A stretch of DNA of 64,000 nucleotides. It comes from Yoonia sp. BS5-3 (GTDB taxonomy: Bacteria; Pseudomonadota; Alphaproteobacteria; Rhodobacterales; Rhodobacteraceae). Made by a program: the position numbers and the translations under genes. The notes under the pieces were generated by a model. That model saw only the letters and a list, made by a program, of their open reading frames with translations, was not told the DNA's origin and made no database searches. How positions within the stretch are numbered: the first letter of the stretch is position 1; each line of letters opens with the position of its first letter. The stretch covers positions 1,514,001-1,578,000 of the forward strand of contig NZ_CP150951.2 in assembly GCF_038069655.2 (NCBI RefSeq). The letters are read 5' to 3'. This document shows positions 7,276 to 16,748 of this stretch, piece after piece.

Positions 7276-8796
7276 ATGACAGCAGAAATTGCGGTGCTTA
7301 ATAAATCAGCGGTAGCTCTTGCTACTGATAGCGCAGTGACAATTTCTTCTGGTCAACAAACACTGAAGATATTCGAGTCAGCTGACAAGCTATTCGAGCT
7401 GAGTACTACACAGCCAATAGGCATTATGGTCTACAACGGCATGCAGTTTCTAGGGGTACCGCTCGAGACCGTTGTTAAAGGCTTTCGGAAAAAGTGTGAT
7501 GACTTCGAGACGGTAGAGGACGCAGCCAACGCCTTCCTGCATCATCTTTACACTTACGTCGATGAAGCACCAGAGGAAGAACTGCGCGATAGCGTTGCCT
7601 CAGTGATCGCTCCAATCGCCGCCGATATCAGCACGACAATGCAGCAGGCCGTCATAAAGCGGCTTAACGATGACAATGAAATTGGCTCTATCGAAGATTT
7701 CAGAGAAGTGCAGGCAAAAATAGTTTCAGACGTTCTTGATAGATACGAAGATAGTGTTGACCAACTTGGTAAGGCTCAGTTTCTCCAACGCAAAGATAAC
7801 AGACGACAGGCAGCGCTGTACAAGCGTCTGATAAGCAACGTAGTCAACGACTCGGTGACACTGCTTGCTGCAAGTGAGCTTGACCGCATAATTCAAATTT
7901 GCACGAAGGTTCTGCAGTCAAACCATATCTCGAATAACAAAACGGGGCTTGTGTTCGCTGGTTTCGGTGGCAACGAGATTTTCCCAACCTTGATATCGTT
8001 CGAGATAGACAGCGTCTTCGAGGCGAAAGTCCGCGCATTTCAAACCGAGCATTGTGACATCGACCGAAATGGGCGAAGGGCATTTGTCCGGCCCTTTGCT
8101 CAAAAGGAAATGGTTGATCGGTTTCTGTATGGGCTTGATGACCGACTTCGCAGCGATATCACTGAGTTTTCTAGCGAAACAGTTCGGAAGATCTCGGAGG
8201 GGATTATTGGCTCTATTGAGATAGAGGACGATCAGCGTACCGAGCTCAAAAAGTTGGCAAAAGATGCCGAAGAAGCCTTCATGAAAAGCTTAAACGACGA
8301 TGCGTTCACCAGTTTTCAACAAAGATCGCGCAATGAAATCGAGAGTATGGTAGAATTTATGCCAAAACCTGAGCTTGCAAAGATGGCGGAAGCGTTGATC
8401 GATCTTACATCAATAAAACGAAAAGTGTCACAAGAACTTGAGACTGTCGGTGGACCTGTTGATGTTGCTGTAATATCGAAAAATGATGGTTTCGTATGGG
8501 TCAAACGAAAACACTACTTTCCAACCGATCTGAATTCGCGCTATTTCAACCGCAACGGCGGCGCCCCCCAACCGCAGATGGAGAAAACAATGATGCATGA
8601 TCAACCACTTAGAAGTTCTTTACTCGATAGAGCTGATCGTAAGTCATTAGCAATGCCTGAGCAGAAAGAAGGGGACGATGTGCTTAAAGAGGTGATTTCT
8701 AAGGCGGCAGCAGAGATCGAAGCCGTTTTTGCCACTTCTGCGAAGAAGTACTCTGTAATGGATAAGAAGAAAAAGACGCAAGAAGCCGCTGCCTAA
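7276..8796 (+). CDS. Large proteasome-like (Ntn-hydrolase-like) protein of unknown function
   Basis: The 506-residue protein from ATG 7276 is preceded by AGGTG 9 bases upstream; a GTG lies four codons earlier. After Met removal the N-terminus is Thr1, with Asp17 in LATDSAVTI and Lys37 in SADKLFEL, then PIGIMVYNG. This matches HslV/proteasome-beta spacing for Thr1 and Asp17; the Lys33 equivalent is shifted by four residues. A central helical stretch follows, then GLVFAGFGGNE (about 225) and VGGPVDVAVISKNDGFVWVKRKHYF near residue 400, which could be the closing strands of the fold. The last 80 residues are Lys/Ala-rich. It is about three times HslV length. No hslU-like ATPase is nearby. The gene is more A+T-rich than its neighbours and overlaps pncB tail to tail. 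The fold is inferred from the motif pattern; function is unknown. Confidence 0.75.
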   Translation: MTAEIAVLNKSAVALATDSAVTISSGQQTLKIFESADKLFELSTTQPIGIMVYNGMQFLGVPLETVVKGFRKKCDDFETVEDAANAFLHHLYTYVDEAPEEELRDSVASVIAPIAADISTTMQQAVIKRLNDDNEIGSIEDFREVQAKIVSDVLDRYEDSVDQLGKAQFLQRKDNRRQAALYKRLISNVVNDSVTLLAASELDRIIQICTKVLQSNHISNNKTGLVFAGFGGNEIFPTLISFEIDSVFEAKVRAFQTEHCDIDRNGRRAFVRPFAQKEMVDRFLYGLDDRLRSDITEFSSETVRKISEGIIGSIEIEDDQRTELKKLAKDAEEAFMKSLNDDAFTSFQQRSRNEIESMVEFMPKPELAKMAEALIDLTSIKRKVSQELETVGGPVDVAVISKNDGFVWVKRKHYFPTDLNSRYFNRNGGAPQPQMEKTMMHDQPLRSSLLDRADRKSLAMPEQKEGDDVLKEVISKAAAEIEAVFATSAKKYSVMDKKKKTQEAAA

Positions 8797-10085
8797 ACTA
8801 CAACCTCAACCCGGTCCTGCTCCCCAACCCCGAACACACGCTTATACCGGGTGATTTCTTCTGCCGGACCCATCGCTTTGTTGGGGTTGTCGCTTAGCTT
8901 CACCGTCGGCTGCCCGTTGGCCGCGACCGCCTTGCAGACCAGCGAAAACGGTGCCAGCCCGTCGTCCGCGACCAGCCCCTTAAAATCATTCGTCAGCATT
9001 GTCCCCCACCCAAACGACACCCGGCATCGCCCGGCGAATTGCTGTTGCAAGCTGATGATTTTGTCCACGTCCAGACCGTCCGAGAAGATCACCAGTTTCT
9101 GCCGGGGGTCCTCGCCCCGTGATGTCCACCAGTTGATCGCCGTTTCGGCCCCTGTCGCGGGGTCTCCGCTGTCGACCCGGATCCCTGTCCAGCCCGCAAG
9201 CCAGTCGGGTGCCCCGTCCAGGAACCCTTTGGTCCCAAAGGTGTCGGGCAGGATGATCCGCAGGTTCCCGTCGTGTTCCTCGTGCCAGTCGGCCAGCACG
9301 TCGTAGGGGGATTGCCGCAGCGCTTCGTCGTCCTTGGCCAAGGCCGCGTAGACCATGGGCAGTTCGTGCGCATTGGTCCCGATCGCCTCAAGATCCCGGT
9401 TTTTGGCGATCAAGCAGTTAGAGGTCCCGGCAAAGCGCGCTCCCAACCCTTCGGTCATCGCCTGAACGCACCAGTCCTGCCAAAGAAAGGAATGCCGCCG
9501 CCGCGTGCCGAAATCCGCGAGCCGCAGATCGGAGATGTCGCGAAGCTGTTCGACCTTTTCCCACAGTTTGGTCATCCCCCGCGCATAGAGCACCTGCAGC
9601 TCAAACCGCCCCATGTCCCGCAGCACGGCCCGGCTGCGCAGTTCCATCAGCACCGACAGAGCTGGAATTTCCCACAGCATCACCTCGGGCCATTTGCCTT
9701 CAAATGTCAGCTCGTACTGCCCATCCTTCTTTTCAAGGTGATAGGCTGGCAGCCGCAGGTCTTCGAACCAATCCATGAATTGCGGGCTGAACATCTGCCG
9801 CTTGCCATAAAACGTATTGCCGCGCATCCAGGTGCTTTCCCCCCGGCTAAGCGAGAGTGATCGAATGTGGTCAAGCTGTTCGCGCAACTCACCCTCGTCA
9901 ATGATATCCGCGAGCCGGATCGCTTTGGACCGATTGATCAGCGAAAAGGTCACATGGGTATCGGGCTTGTTCCGAAACACTGATTGGCACATGAGCAGCT
10001 TGTAGAAATCCGTATCGATGAGCGACCGTACGATGGGGTCGATCTTCCATTTGTGATTCCAGACGCGTGTAGCGATGTCGACCAT
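8793..10085 (-). CDS. pncB: Nicotinate phosphoribosyltransferase
   Basis: The 430-residue protein has the PncB N-terminus (LIDTDFYKLLMCQSVFR), the FGTRRRHSFLWQ segment with the phosphorylatable His, SNCLIAKNRD, and VDSGDPATGAETAINWW followed by IFSDGLDV. It converts nicotinate, PRPP and ATP to nicotinate mononucleotide in NAD salvage. The last 4 bases overlap the end of the convergent proteasome-like gene. The gene is typical of the chromosome and marks the edge of the island. Confidence 0.96.
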   Translation of the reverse strand: MVDIATRVWNHKWKIDPIVRSLIDTDFYKLLMCQSVFRNKPDTHVTFSLINRSKAIRLADIIDEGELREQLDHIRSLSLSRGESTWMRGNTFYGKRQMFSPQFMDWFEDLRLPAYHLEKKDGQYELTFEGKWPEVMLWEIPALSVLMELRSRAVLRDMGRFELQVLYARGMTKLWEKVEQLRDISDLRLADFGTRRRHSFLWQDWCVQAMTEGLGARFAGTSNCLIAKNRDLEAIGTNAHELPMVYAALAKDDEALRQSPYDVLADWHEEHDGNLRIILPDTFGTKGFLDGAPDWLAGWTGIRVDSGDPATGAETAINWWTSRGEDPRQKLVIFSDGLDVDKIISLQQQFAGRCRVSFGWGTMLTNDFKGLVADDGLAPFSLVCKAVAANGQPTVKLSDNPNKAMGPAEEITRYKRVFGVGEQDRVEVVV

Positions 10086-10234
10086 GAGCGGCTTCTCCCG
10101 GTAATTTGGACGGTGTTAGAGCAGCGCAAGGCTGGGCTTGCAAGTTTGCCGCATCAGGTTTTTGGCAGTGCATGCCTCTGGCGCCGTGGCAATTCCGCTA
10201 CAGGTTGCATGGCAGTAGGTGGATAGGCCGCTGA

Positions 10235-10645
10235 ACGGTTTTGCTCCCATCCGCAGTTCTAGCTGATTGGAACGGGTCGTATTTTGGTATTTCAGCCGGG
10301 ACGCCAAGTGACGGTGAAATTGAAATCTCGAACACGCTTTCGGACGATGGTATGTACCCTCTTGAAGATTCTTAGACATTGGGCATCTACTATGGCTTGA
10401 TGGCGCAGAACGGTTCTGAAGTCTACGGCGTCTTTGGCGTGTCTGCAACGCCAGCAACTTTTGGGCCAAACGATATTAATGCGGCAGGTTTTTCGCTCGG
10501 TGCTGGTGTTGATTTTCTGCTGGCAGACAATTTCGTGATTGGTGCTGAATATGTTTCTCGCTTCACCAGCTCAGAAGAATTTGTTGATGCAGATGTTGAC
10601 ATCAAGCTTGATACGATCTCGGTCCGCGCGTCCTGCAAGTTCTGA
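10235..10645 (+). pseudogene. Broken outer-membrane beta-barrel gene with in-frame TAG
   Basis: One continuous frame reads TVLLPSAVLA then DWNGSYFGISAG, a signal-peptide end plus first barrel strand. After TAG at 10373-10375 it continues in the same frame with TLGIYYGLMAQNG and ends in SVRASCKF, the aromatic C-terminus of a barrel. No start codon survives upstream: a TGA sits at 10232, where an ATG-AAA may once have stood. The barrel also looks shorter than the intact relatives at 11050 and 36652. It is best explained as a decayed paralogue. Confidence 0.75.
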
Positions 10646-10666
10646 TCAAAACTTAAATTTCTGAGG

Positions 10667-10695
10667 ATACCGCGTCGATCAGGCGCGGTATTTTT
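10667..10695 (+). terminator. Rho-independent terminator
   Basis: A perfect 8-bp stem ATACCGCG/CGCGGTAT with a 9-base loop is followed by TTTTTG. It lies 22 bases after the broken barrel gene, so the terminator is intact although the gene is not. Confidence 0.85.
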
Positions 10696-11049
10696 GTTTG
10701 TAGGTATCAGGCCTTTGATCGGGGATGCTAGCCCGCCATTCGGTAGCGCTGCCGTGGCACTATAACATGATTTCGATTTGCTCGCCGTGACGGTCGATGG
10801 GTTGCCCAACCAATTCGGCAATCTTGTAGCCACTGGCGCCGACTGGGCCCCGTTTGGCCCGCAGGCGTTTTAGTCCCGTCTGGCTGATCACGTTTTTTGG
10901 CACTTTCCGACACGTAGATTTGACACACGCGGAGCTCAATTTTCGCCAACGCTGACGTTAGTGAACGTGAATTGCAGTTGTGCGACAAAACCGCCCAAAT
11001 TCGGTCCACGCAGCATGATGCGTGTGTTTAGATTACCTAGGGAAAAACC
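10696..11049. other. Intergenic region with a possible minus-strand gene remnant
   Basis: No complete gene is visible. On the minus strand, about 10918 down to the TAG at 10762-10760, one frame reads KNVISQTGLKRLRAKRGPVG then ASGYKIAELVGQPIDRHGEQ and ends IEIML. This looks like real protein sequence of about 50 residues, but has no convincing start and no family I recognise. The rest holds the promoter and ribosome site (AGGGAAAA) of the barrel gene at 11050. Confidence 0.35.
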
Positions 11050-11709
11050 ATGAAAAATCTTAAATTGACGACCATCGCGTTTGTGATGGCCGGGACAGCT
11101 TTGTCTGCTGACGGCTTTTACATTAGCGGTAAAATCGGAGCGCAGACGCAGTTCCATGAAATTGAGCGCGACACGGGCGCTGCGCTGGGTGAACCCGATC
11201 AGAGCTTTGTGACCCGGACCGGCGAAACTGATGCCGGGGGCGGTATCGCTTTGGGCTATGAAAGCGGGATCGGCTCTGGGCCTCTCTATTGGGGCGCTGA
11301 GGCGTTTTATAACGCTGAATCTGCCCAGACGCGCAATATCAACGGGATTTTGGTCACAGATGTGCAGCTTGAGGCAACTTATGGCGCCCGTGCGATCTTG
11401 GGGGCTCAGGTCAGTGACGTTGTAAAGCTCTACACCCATGCCGGGGTCACTCAGGTCGATTTTGATGTGACCAACTCTTATACTTTTGCCCCGCCGGTGA
11501 CCGAAGATTCATATTCCGAAACCGGTTTCTCCTATGGTGTTGGGGCGTCGGTGGCTGTCGCCGACAATTGGTCGGTCTTTAGTGAATATACCGAAGTTGT
11601 TGGCGTTGAATTCGACGGTATCCCTGAAATCGCTGGTGGGACAAACCGGGTCAACGACAACACGCTTGACCTATCGTCGTTATCGGTCGGGGTGAAATAT
11701 TCCTTCTAA
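11050..11709 (+). CDS. Outer-membrane beta-barrel protein
   Basis: The 219-residue protein has a signal peptide (MKNLKLTTIAFVMAGTALSA) followed by DGFYISGKIGAQTQF. Alternating polar/aromatic strands run throughout, for example WGAEAFYNAES, ARAILGAQV and WSVFSEYTEV, and it ends in SVGVKYSF. The C-terminal Phe and eight or so strands fit the small OmpA/OmpW-like porin-family barrels. A terminator follows. It is probably a paralogue of the broken gene upstream and of the barrel at 36652. Confidence 0.85.
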   Translation: MKNLKLTTIAFVMAGTALSADGFYISGKIGAQTQFHEIERDTGAALGEPDQSFVTRTGETDAGGGIALGYESGIGSGPLYWGAEAFYNAESAQTRNINGILVTDVQLEATYGARAILGAQVSDVVKLYTHAGVTQVDFDVTNSYTFAPPVTEDSYSETGFSYGVGASVAVADNWSVFSEYTEVVGVEFDGIPEIAGGTNRVNDNTLDLSSLSVGVKYSF

Positions 11710-11731
11710 GGGATCGGATTCGAAAAAAACC

Positions 11732-11765
11732 AAGGGGCTGGGCGCAGGGCCTGGCCCTTTTTGTT
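11732..11765 (+). terminator. Likely terminator of the barrel gene
   Basis: A GC-rich imperfect inverted repeat (AAGGGGCTGGGC ... GGCCTGGCCCTTT) is followed by TTTTTGTTTT, 22 bases after the stop codon of the 11050 gene. Confidence 0.65.
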
Positions 11766-11777
11766 TTATGTTGACTT

Positions 11778-12677
11778 GTGCGCCCTTCGGCCTTTTGTTC
11801 GCGCCGAACAGAAAGGCCCGTCATCGAGCAACAATTTCCCATACGTGTCGTCGCAAGTGTCGTTGTGGCGATGTTCCTGATCGTGGGCGGTGACGCAGCT
11901 GCGACGCTATTGACCACCTCAGGATTTCCGCAGGTTTTTGTGGCCTGGACACGTTTTGCCGTGGCTGCAGTGCTTCTTGCGCCTATTTGCGGGCTCAGCC
12001 GGGCTGAGCTGCGCCTAATGTTGGATTGGCGATTGGCTTTGCGCGCCCTTTTGATCGTTGCCGGCATTGTTTGCATCTTGACTGCGCTGAAGACCGAACC
12101 GATGGCCAATGTCTTTGGCGGTTTCTTTGTCGGGCCGGTCGTGTCTTACTTTTTATCGGCGTTGCTGCTTGGTGAGCGGATCACACCGCTGCGGACGCTG
12201 CTTTTGCTGGGTAGCTTTATTGGCGTCGTTCTGGTGGTCCGGCCCGGCTTTGGGATGACGACGGGTATGGGTTTTGCCATTCTGGCAGGGTGTTTTCATG
12301 GTTCTTACTTGGTGGCCACCCGCTGGCTCGCGGGCGGGTTCCGACCGCGGTTTTTGCTGTTTTCACAACTTGCAATCGGGGCGGTTGTTCTGGCTCCTTT
12401 CGCACTTGGCCCGATCCCGAAATTGACCTTGGATGCGGGAATTCTGATCACGTTGTCCGCACTGGGATCAGCTGGCGGCAATTTGATCCTTGTTTGGGTG
12501 AACCGGACAACACCTGCGGGGGTGGTTGCGCCGCTGATCTATAGCCAACTGCTTGCCGCGATGGTGATCGGGTGGGTCGTTTTTTCGCAATGGCCCGACA
12601 GTCAAAGCCTGATTGGCTTGGCGATTATCCTGGTCGCCGGGGTGTCATCGGTATGGTTCGCCGGGCGTGGACGCTAA
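11778..12677 (+). CDS. DMT-family (EamA) transporter
   Basis: The 299-residue frame encodes about ten hydrophobic helices arranged as two EamA repeats (about residues 30-155 and 165-295). Features include FVAWTRFAVAAVLL, LTALKTEPMANVF, SYFLSALLLGERI and the second-half APLIYSQLLAAMVIGWVVF. This is an inner-membrane exporter or permease of the drug/metabolite superfamily; the substrate cannot be told. The start is uncertain: GTG 11778 keeps the whole first helix but follows directly on the preceding terminator and lacks a good ribosome site. Confidence 0.88.
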   Translation: MRPSAFCSRRTERPVIEQQFPIRVVASVVVAMFLIVGGDAAATLLTTSGFPQVFVAWTRFAVAAVLLAPICGLSRAELRLMLDWRLALRALLIVAGIVCILTALKTEPMANVFGGFFVGPVVSYFLSALLLGERITPLRTLLLLGSFIGVVLVVRPGFGMTTGMGFAILAGCFHGSYLVATRWLAGGFRPRFLLFSQLAIGAVVLAPFALGPIPKLTLDAGILITLSALGSAGGNLILVWVNRTTPAGVVAPLIYSQLLAAMVIGWVVFSQWPDSQSLIGLAIILVAGVSSVWFAGRGR

Positions 12678-12750
12678 AACTGAACCGCCTACGCCAGCTG
12701 TGTTCGCCAACTGCTCAGGCGTGACGCGTCAAAATACGAAAGGTATCCGA

Positions 12751-12807
12751 ATGTGGACGTTTGAGTTTTTTATGCCGGAAGTGATCAGTCCAGAGAACTA
12801 TGCGTGA
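12751..12807 (+). CDS. Possible 18-residue small protein
   Basis: An ATG preceded by AAAGG opens a short frame, MWTFEFFMPEVISPENYA, ending in TGA. It is rich in aromatic residues and lies between the DMT transporter and the heparinase-like gene. Its size makes chance likely; it is listed because the ribosome site and composition look real. No known family. Confidence 0.22.
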   Translation: MWTFEFFMPEVISPENYA

Positions 12808-12869
12808 CTTCGCCTAAGCCTTTTCCTATGGTTTACCAAAGACAGAGTGGCATTTGAGGCGGCAGGATA

Positions 12870-14579
12870 TTGGCACATTCCAACACATGGCGTGCCCGTT
12901 GGACGATTTTCATGCACCGGGTGCAGGCCAGGCGTTCCGCCCGGGGCCGGGCTGTGACTGCTTTTGTCTCTGCTCCTGAACCCCGCAGTATTGGTATTGT
13001 GTCCCGTGGCCGTCAGTTGATTGCCGGGAATTTTCTGTTTTCGGGGTTGCTTGTCGAAGGTCCAAACCTGTCGATTTGGGACATCGCCGCAAAGAACCCT
13101 GATGTGGCCGGTGAAATCCACGGCTGTGCCTGGCTGGATGATTTGGCTGCTATCGGTGATGAGCGCGCCCGCCGCCGCGCCCAGCGTTGGGTGTTTGAAT
13201 GGATTGATCTTTACGGCAAGGGCACCGGTTCTGGCTGGTTTCCTGATTTGACCGGTCGCCGTCTGATCCGTTGGATCAATCACGGCTTCTTTTTGCTACG
13301 CGGTCAAGAAAAACCCCAGTCAGATTTGTTTTTCCAAAGCCTTGCCCGGCAGATGCAGTTTCTATCCCGCCGTGCGCAGGTCACCCCGCCCGGGCTTTCT
13401 CGGTTTGAGGCGCTGGCAGGGACCATTTATGCCGGATTGTCACTTGAGGGTATGGCCCATCATGTCGCCCGCGCGGCTGCCGCCTTGGCCAAGGATTGTG
13501 ACACAGAAATTGATCCCAGCGGTGCCATTGCCACCCGCAATCCTGAAGAATTGCTTGAAATCTTGACCCTGCTCAACTGGACGGTTGAGGCCTTGCACGA
13601 TGCCAATCATGATGTGCCCCGCGCAATTGAGCGTGCGATCGACCGTATTGTCCCGGTCTTGCGCGCCCTGCGCCATGCTGATGGGGCGCTCGCCCGTTTC
13701 CACGGTGGCGGTGCCGGGCTTGAGGGCCGGGCCGAACAGGCCTTTGCTGCGTCGGGTGTGAAAACTCTTCCAGAGCCCGGTTTGCATATGGGCTTTGCCC
13801 GCCTGACCGGTGGCCGCAGTTCTATCCTAGTCGATGCGGCAGCCCCGCCTCGGGGCGACTTGTCGGTTCGTGCGCATGCCAGCACCTTAGGAATGGAGCT
13901 GACCTCGGCTCGCCGCCCAGTGATTGTCGGTTGCGGATCGGGCGCCCGTTTTGGTGATGAATGGCGCCGTGCCAGCCGCGCGACGCCCAGCCATTCCACG
14001 TTAAGCCTTGACGGTGTTTCATCATCCGAGCTTGGCACCCAATCGGACCAGTTGACGAAGATCCCGACTTTGGTGCGCGCCAATGCCGATGATCCCCGCC
14101 GGTTGGAGCTATCCCATAACGGCTATCAGCCCAGCCACGGCTTGACCCATGCCCGTATATTATCCCTTTCCATTGACGGCCGGATGTTGACCGGAGAAGA
14201 CCTGCTGACTGCCTTGGATTCTCAGGATGAGTCTCGCTTCGATTCGATCAATGTCGACGGTGTGGCGTTTTCGGTCCGCTTTCATTTGCATCCCGATGTG
14301 GAAGCCACCCTTGATATGGGCGGCACTGCGGTGTCACTGCGTTTGAAATCGGGGGAAACATGGGTGTTTCGCCATGATGGGGTGGGTACGCTGACCCTTG
14401 CCCCTTCGGTTTATCTGCAAAATGGCAGATTAAAGCCCCGTGCAACCCAACAGGTGGTTTTATCCGGGCGCGCAATGTCCTATGCGACACGCGTCCGTTG
14501 GTCGCTGGCCAAAGCCCAAGACACCCCCACTGCGGTGCGTGATCTGGAACAGGCCGATCCAATGGATGTGACCGAATAA
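12870..14579 (+). CDS. Heparinase II/III family protein
   Basis: The 569-residue protein starts with TTG ([21 protein letters not shown]); an ATG at 12912 is an alternative. It has an alpha-helical toroid region ([35 protein letters not shown]) and a C-terminal beta-rich Hepar_II_III domain ([44 protein letters not shown]). Members cleave or bind acidic polysaccharides. In Rhodobacteraceae the gene commonly sits beside purH, as here. No signal peptide is evident; the natural substrate is unknown. Confidence 0.88.
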   Translation: MAHSNTWRARWTIFMHRVQARRSARGRAVTAFVSAPEPRSIGIVSRGRQLIAGNFLFSGLLVEGPNLSIWDIAAKNPDVAGEIHGCAWLDDLAAIGDERARRRAQRWVFEWIDLYGKGTGSGWFPDLTGRRLIRWINHGFFLLRGQEKPQSDLFFQSLARQMQFLSRRAQVTPPGLSRFEALAGTIYAGLSLEGMAHHVARAAAALAKDCDTEIDPSGAIATRNPEELLEILTLLNWTVEALHDANHDVPRAIERAIDRIVPVLRALRHADGALARFHGGGAGLEGRAEQAFAASGVKTLPEPGLHMGFARLTGGRSSILVDAAAPPRGDLSVRAHASTLGMELTSARRPVIVGCGSGARFGDEWRRASRATPSHSTLSLDGVSSSELGTQSDQLTKIPTLVRANADDPRRLELSHNGYQPSHGLTHARILSLSIDGRMLTGEDLLTALDSQDESRFDSINVDGVAFSVRFHLHPDVEATLDMGGTAVSLRLKSGETWVFRHDGVGTLTLAPSVYLQNGRLKPRATQQVVLSGRAMSYATRVRWSLAKAQDTPTAVRDLEQADPMDVTE

Positions 14580-14595
14580 CCTTTTGGGGAATTTC

Positions 14596-16185
14596 ATGAC
14601 CGACCTCGCACCATTGCGCCGCGCGCTGCTTTCCGTTTCCGACAAAACTGGCCTGATTGATCTGGGCCGCGCCTTGGCCAACCGGGGGGTCGAGCTGTTG
14701 TCGACAGGCGGATCAGCCAAGGCCCTGCGGGATGCCGGGCTTGAGGTCCGCGATGTCGCCGATGTCACCGGTTTTCCCGAGATGATGGATGGCCGCGTGA
14801 AGACCTTGCATCCGGTTGTCCATGGCGGTCTGCTCGCCCGGCGTGACTTGGAAGGTCACCGCGATGCGATGGTCGACCACAACATCGGCCCGATCGATCT
14901 GCTGGTTGTGAACCTCTATCCGTTTGAGGAAACCGTCGCCAAAGGTGCCGATTTCGATACCTGCATTGAGAATATCGATATCGGTGGCCCGGCCATGATC
15001 CGCTCTGCCGCCAAGAACCATGCTTTTGTGACGGTAGTCACGGACGTCGAAGACTACGCCGCTGTGCTGGCCGAGCTTGATTCCAATGACGGCCAAACCA
15101 CGCTGGCCCTTCGCCAACGTCTGGCCCAGACCGCCTATGCCCGCACCGCCGCCTATGACACCGCTGTCAGCACATGGATGGCAGGCGCGATTGATGCGGA
15201 CACGCCCCGCCGCCGGTCGTTCAGCGGGACCTTTAAACAAACCATGCGCTATGGCGAAAACAGCCATCAGTCGGCGGCCTTCTATACCGACGGCACTAAT
15301 CGCCCAGGTGTAGCGACCGCCCAGCAGCATCAGGGCAAGGAATTGTCCTACAACAACATCAACGACACCGATGCGGCGTTTGAATTGGTCGCTGAATTCG
15401 ACCCCGCCGATGGCCCCGCCGTTGCGATCATCAAACACGCCAACCCATGTGGTGTGGCACGTGGGGCAACCTTGCTTGAGGCCTACACCAACGCGTTTGA
15501 CTGCGACCGGACAAGTGCCTTCGGCGGGATCGTCGCGTTGAACCAACCGCTGGATGAGGTCACCGCTAAAGCGATTGTCGAAGTCTTCACCGAAGTCGTC
15601 ATCGCGCCCGGTGCGTCCGACGCAGCCAAGGCCGTGTTCGCCGCCAAAAAGAACCTGCGTCTGTTGACCACCGAGGGCCTGCCAGATGTCAAAGCCCCCA
15701 TCACCACCTACCGCCAAGTCGGCGGCGGGATTTTGGTGCAGGACAAAGACACAGGCTTTGTCGGCATGGACGATCTGAAGGTTGTCACCAAAATCGCCCC
15801 AACCGAGGCGCAAATGGCGGACCTGCTATTCGCCTGGAAAGTCGCCAAACACGTCAAATCCAACGCGATTGTCTATGTCAAAGACAAGGCGACCGTGGGC
15901 GTGGGGGCTGGGCAGATGAGCCGGGTCGACAGCGCCTTGATCGCTGCCAAAAAGGCCGAGCGTATGGCCGAGGCCATGGACTTGCCCCAGCCGTTGACTA
16001 TTGGGTCTGCGGTCGCCTCGGACGCGTTTTTTCCTTTCGCCGATGGGTTGATGGAGGCCGCTGCTGCCGGGGCCACATGCGTCATCCAACCGGGCGGATC
16101 GATGCGCGACGACGAGGTGATCGCCGCCGCCGATGAGGCCGGGATTGCCATGGTCTTTACCGGCATGCGGCATTTCCGGCATTAA
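14596..16185 (+). CDS. purH: Bifunctional AICAR transformylase / IMP cyclohydrolase PurH
   Basis: The 529-residue protein has an N-terminal MGS-like cyclohydrolase domain ([48 protein letters not shown]). The C-terminal transformylase domain carries [17 protein letters not shown] [18 protein letters not shown] and [10 protein letters not shown]. It performs the last two steps of IMP synthesis. ATG 14596 is preferred over an in-frame TTG 12 bases upstream because [17 protein letters not shown] is the usual start. lspA follows after 2 bases. Confidence 0.97.
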   Translation: MTDLAPLRRALLSVSDKTGLIDLGRALANRGVELLSTGGSAKALRDAGLEVRDVADVTGFPEMMDGRVKTLHPVVHGGLLARRDLEGHRDAMVDHNIGPIDLLVVNLYPFEETVAKGADFDTCIENIDIGGPAMIRSAAKNHAFVTVVTDVEDYAAVLAELDSNDGQTTLALRQRLAQTAYARTAAYDTAVSTWMAGAIDADTPRRRSFSGTFKQTMRYGENSHQSAAFYTDGTNRPGVATAQQHQGKELSYNNINDTDAAFELVAEFDPADGPAVAIIKHANPCGVARGATLLEAYTNAFDCDRTSAFGGIVALNQPLDEVTAKAIVEVFTEVVIAPGASDAAKAVFAAKKNLRLLTTEGLPDVKAPITTYRQVGGGILVQDKDTGFVGMDDLKVVTKIAPTEAQMADLLFAWKVAKHVKSNAIVYVKDKATVGVGAGQMSRVDSALIAAKKAERMAEAMDLPQPLTIGSAVASDAFFPFADGLMEAAAAGATCVIQPGGSMRDDEVIAAADEAGIAMVFTGMRHFRH

Positions 16186-16187
16186 TC

Positions 16188-16694
16188 ATGCGGTTGATGG
16201 GTCTTACAGCGCTTTGGATTTTTCTGGTCGATCAGGCTACCAAATTCTACGTGCTTTTTGTGGTCTTCGGCTTTCAATGGGCACAGGTGCGGGTGCCTGT
16301 CGACGCGCTGCCGCGGGTGCCTGCGGTTGAGGTGTTTCCGCCCTTTCTGGTTTTCCGCATGGCCTGGAACAAAGGCGTCAACTTTGGCCTGTTCGCGGAC
16401 TTCAATATGCGTTGGGTGCTCGTTGGTGTTGCCTTCGTCATAACAATCGCAGTGATATGGTGGCTCCGCCGCACGGGCGGGACAAAGTGGACCTATATCG
16501 CGGGCGGCTTCATGATTGGCGGCGCGCTGGGCAATGTCATTGACCGGGTCTTTTATGGTGCAGTCGCTGATTTTTTGAACATGTCCTGCTGCGGAATCAA
16601 TAACCCTTATGCCTTTAATGTTGCGGATATCGCGATTTTCATCGGTGCGGTTGGGCTTGCCTTTCTTGCCGATGATAACAAGAAAGCGACGTGA
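16188..16694 (+). CDS. lspA: Lipoprotein signal peptidase LspA
   Basis: The 168-residue membrane protein has four hydrophobic segments. The catalytic aspartates lie in GNVIDRVFYGAVADFLN and FNVADIAIFIG, with the conserved WNKGVNFGLF loop. LspA cleaves the signal of prolipoproteins below the lipidated Cys. It is followed by a lipoprotein gene and two exported peptidases. Confidence 0.95.
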   Translation: MRLMGLTALWIFLVDQATKFYVLFVVFGFQWAQVRVPVDALPRVPAVEVFPPFLVFRMAWNKGVNFGLFADFNMRWVLVGVAFVITIAVIWWLRRTGGTKWTYIAGGFMIGGALGNVIDRVFYGAVADFLNMSCCGINNPYAFNVADIAIFIGAVGLAFLADDNKKAT

Positions 16695-16748
16695 CCTCTG
16701 CTTGGCCTTGGGCTAAACAGGCTTGAAACCGTTTACTGGAATCTTTTG

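Noticed and set aside
14713..15813. Long minus-strand open frame opposite purH
   Set aside because: Mirror of purH codon usage; no recognisable domain and no ribosome site.
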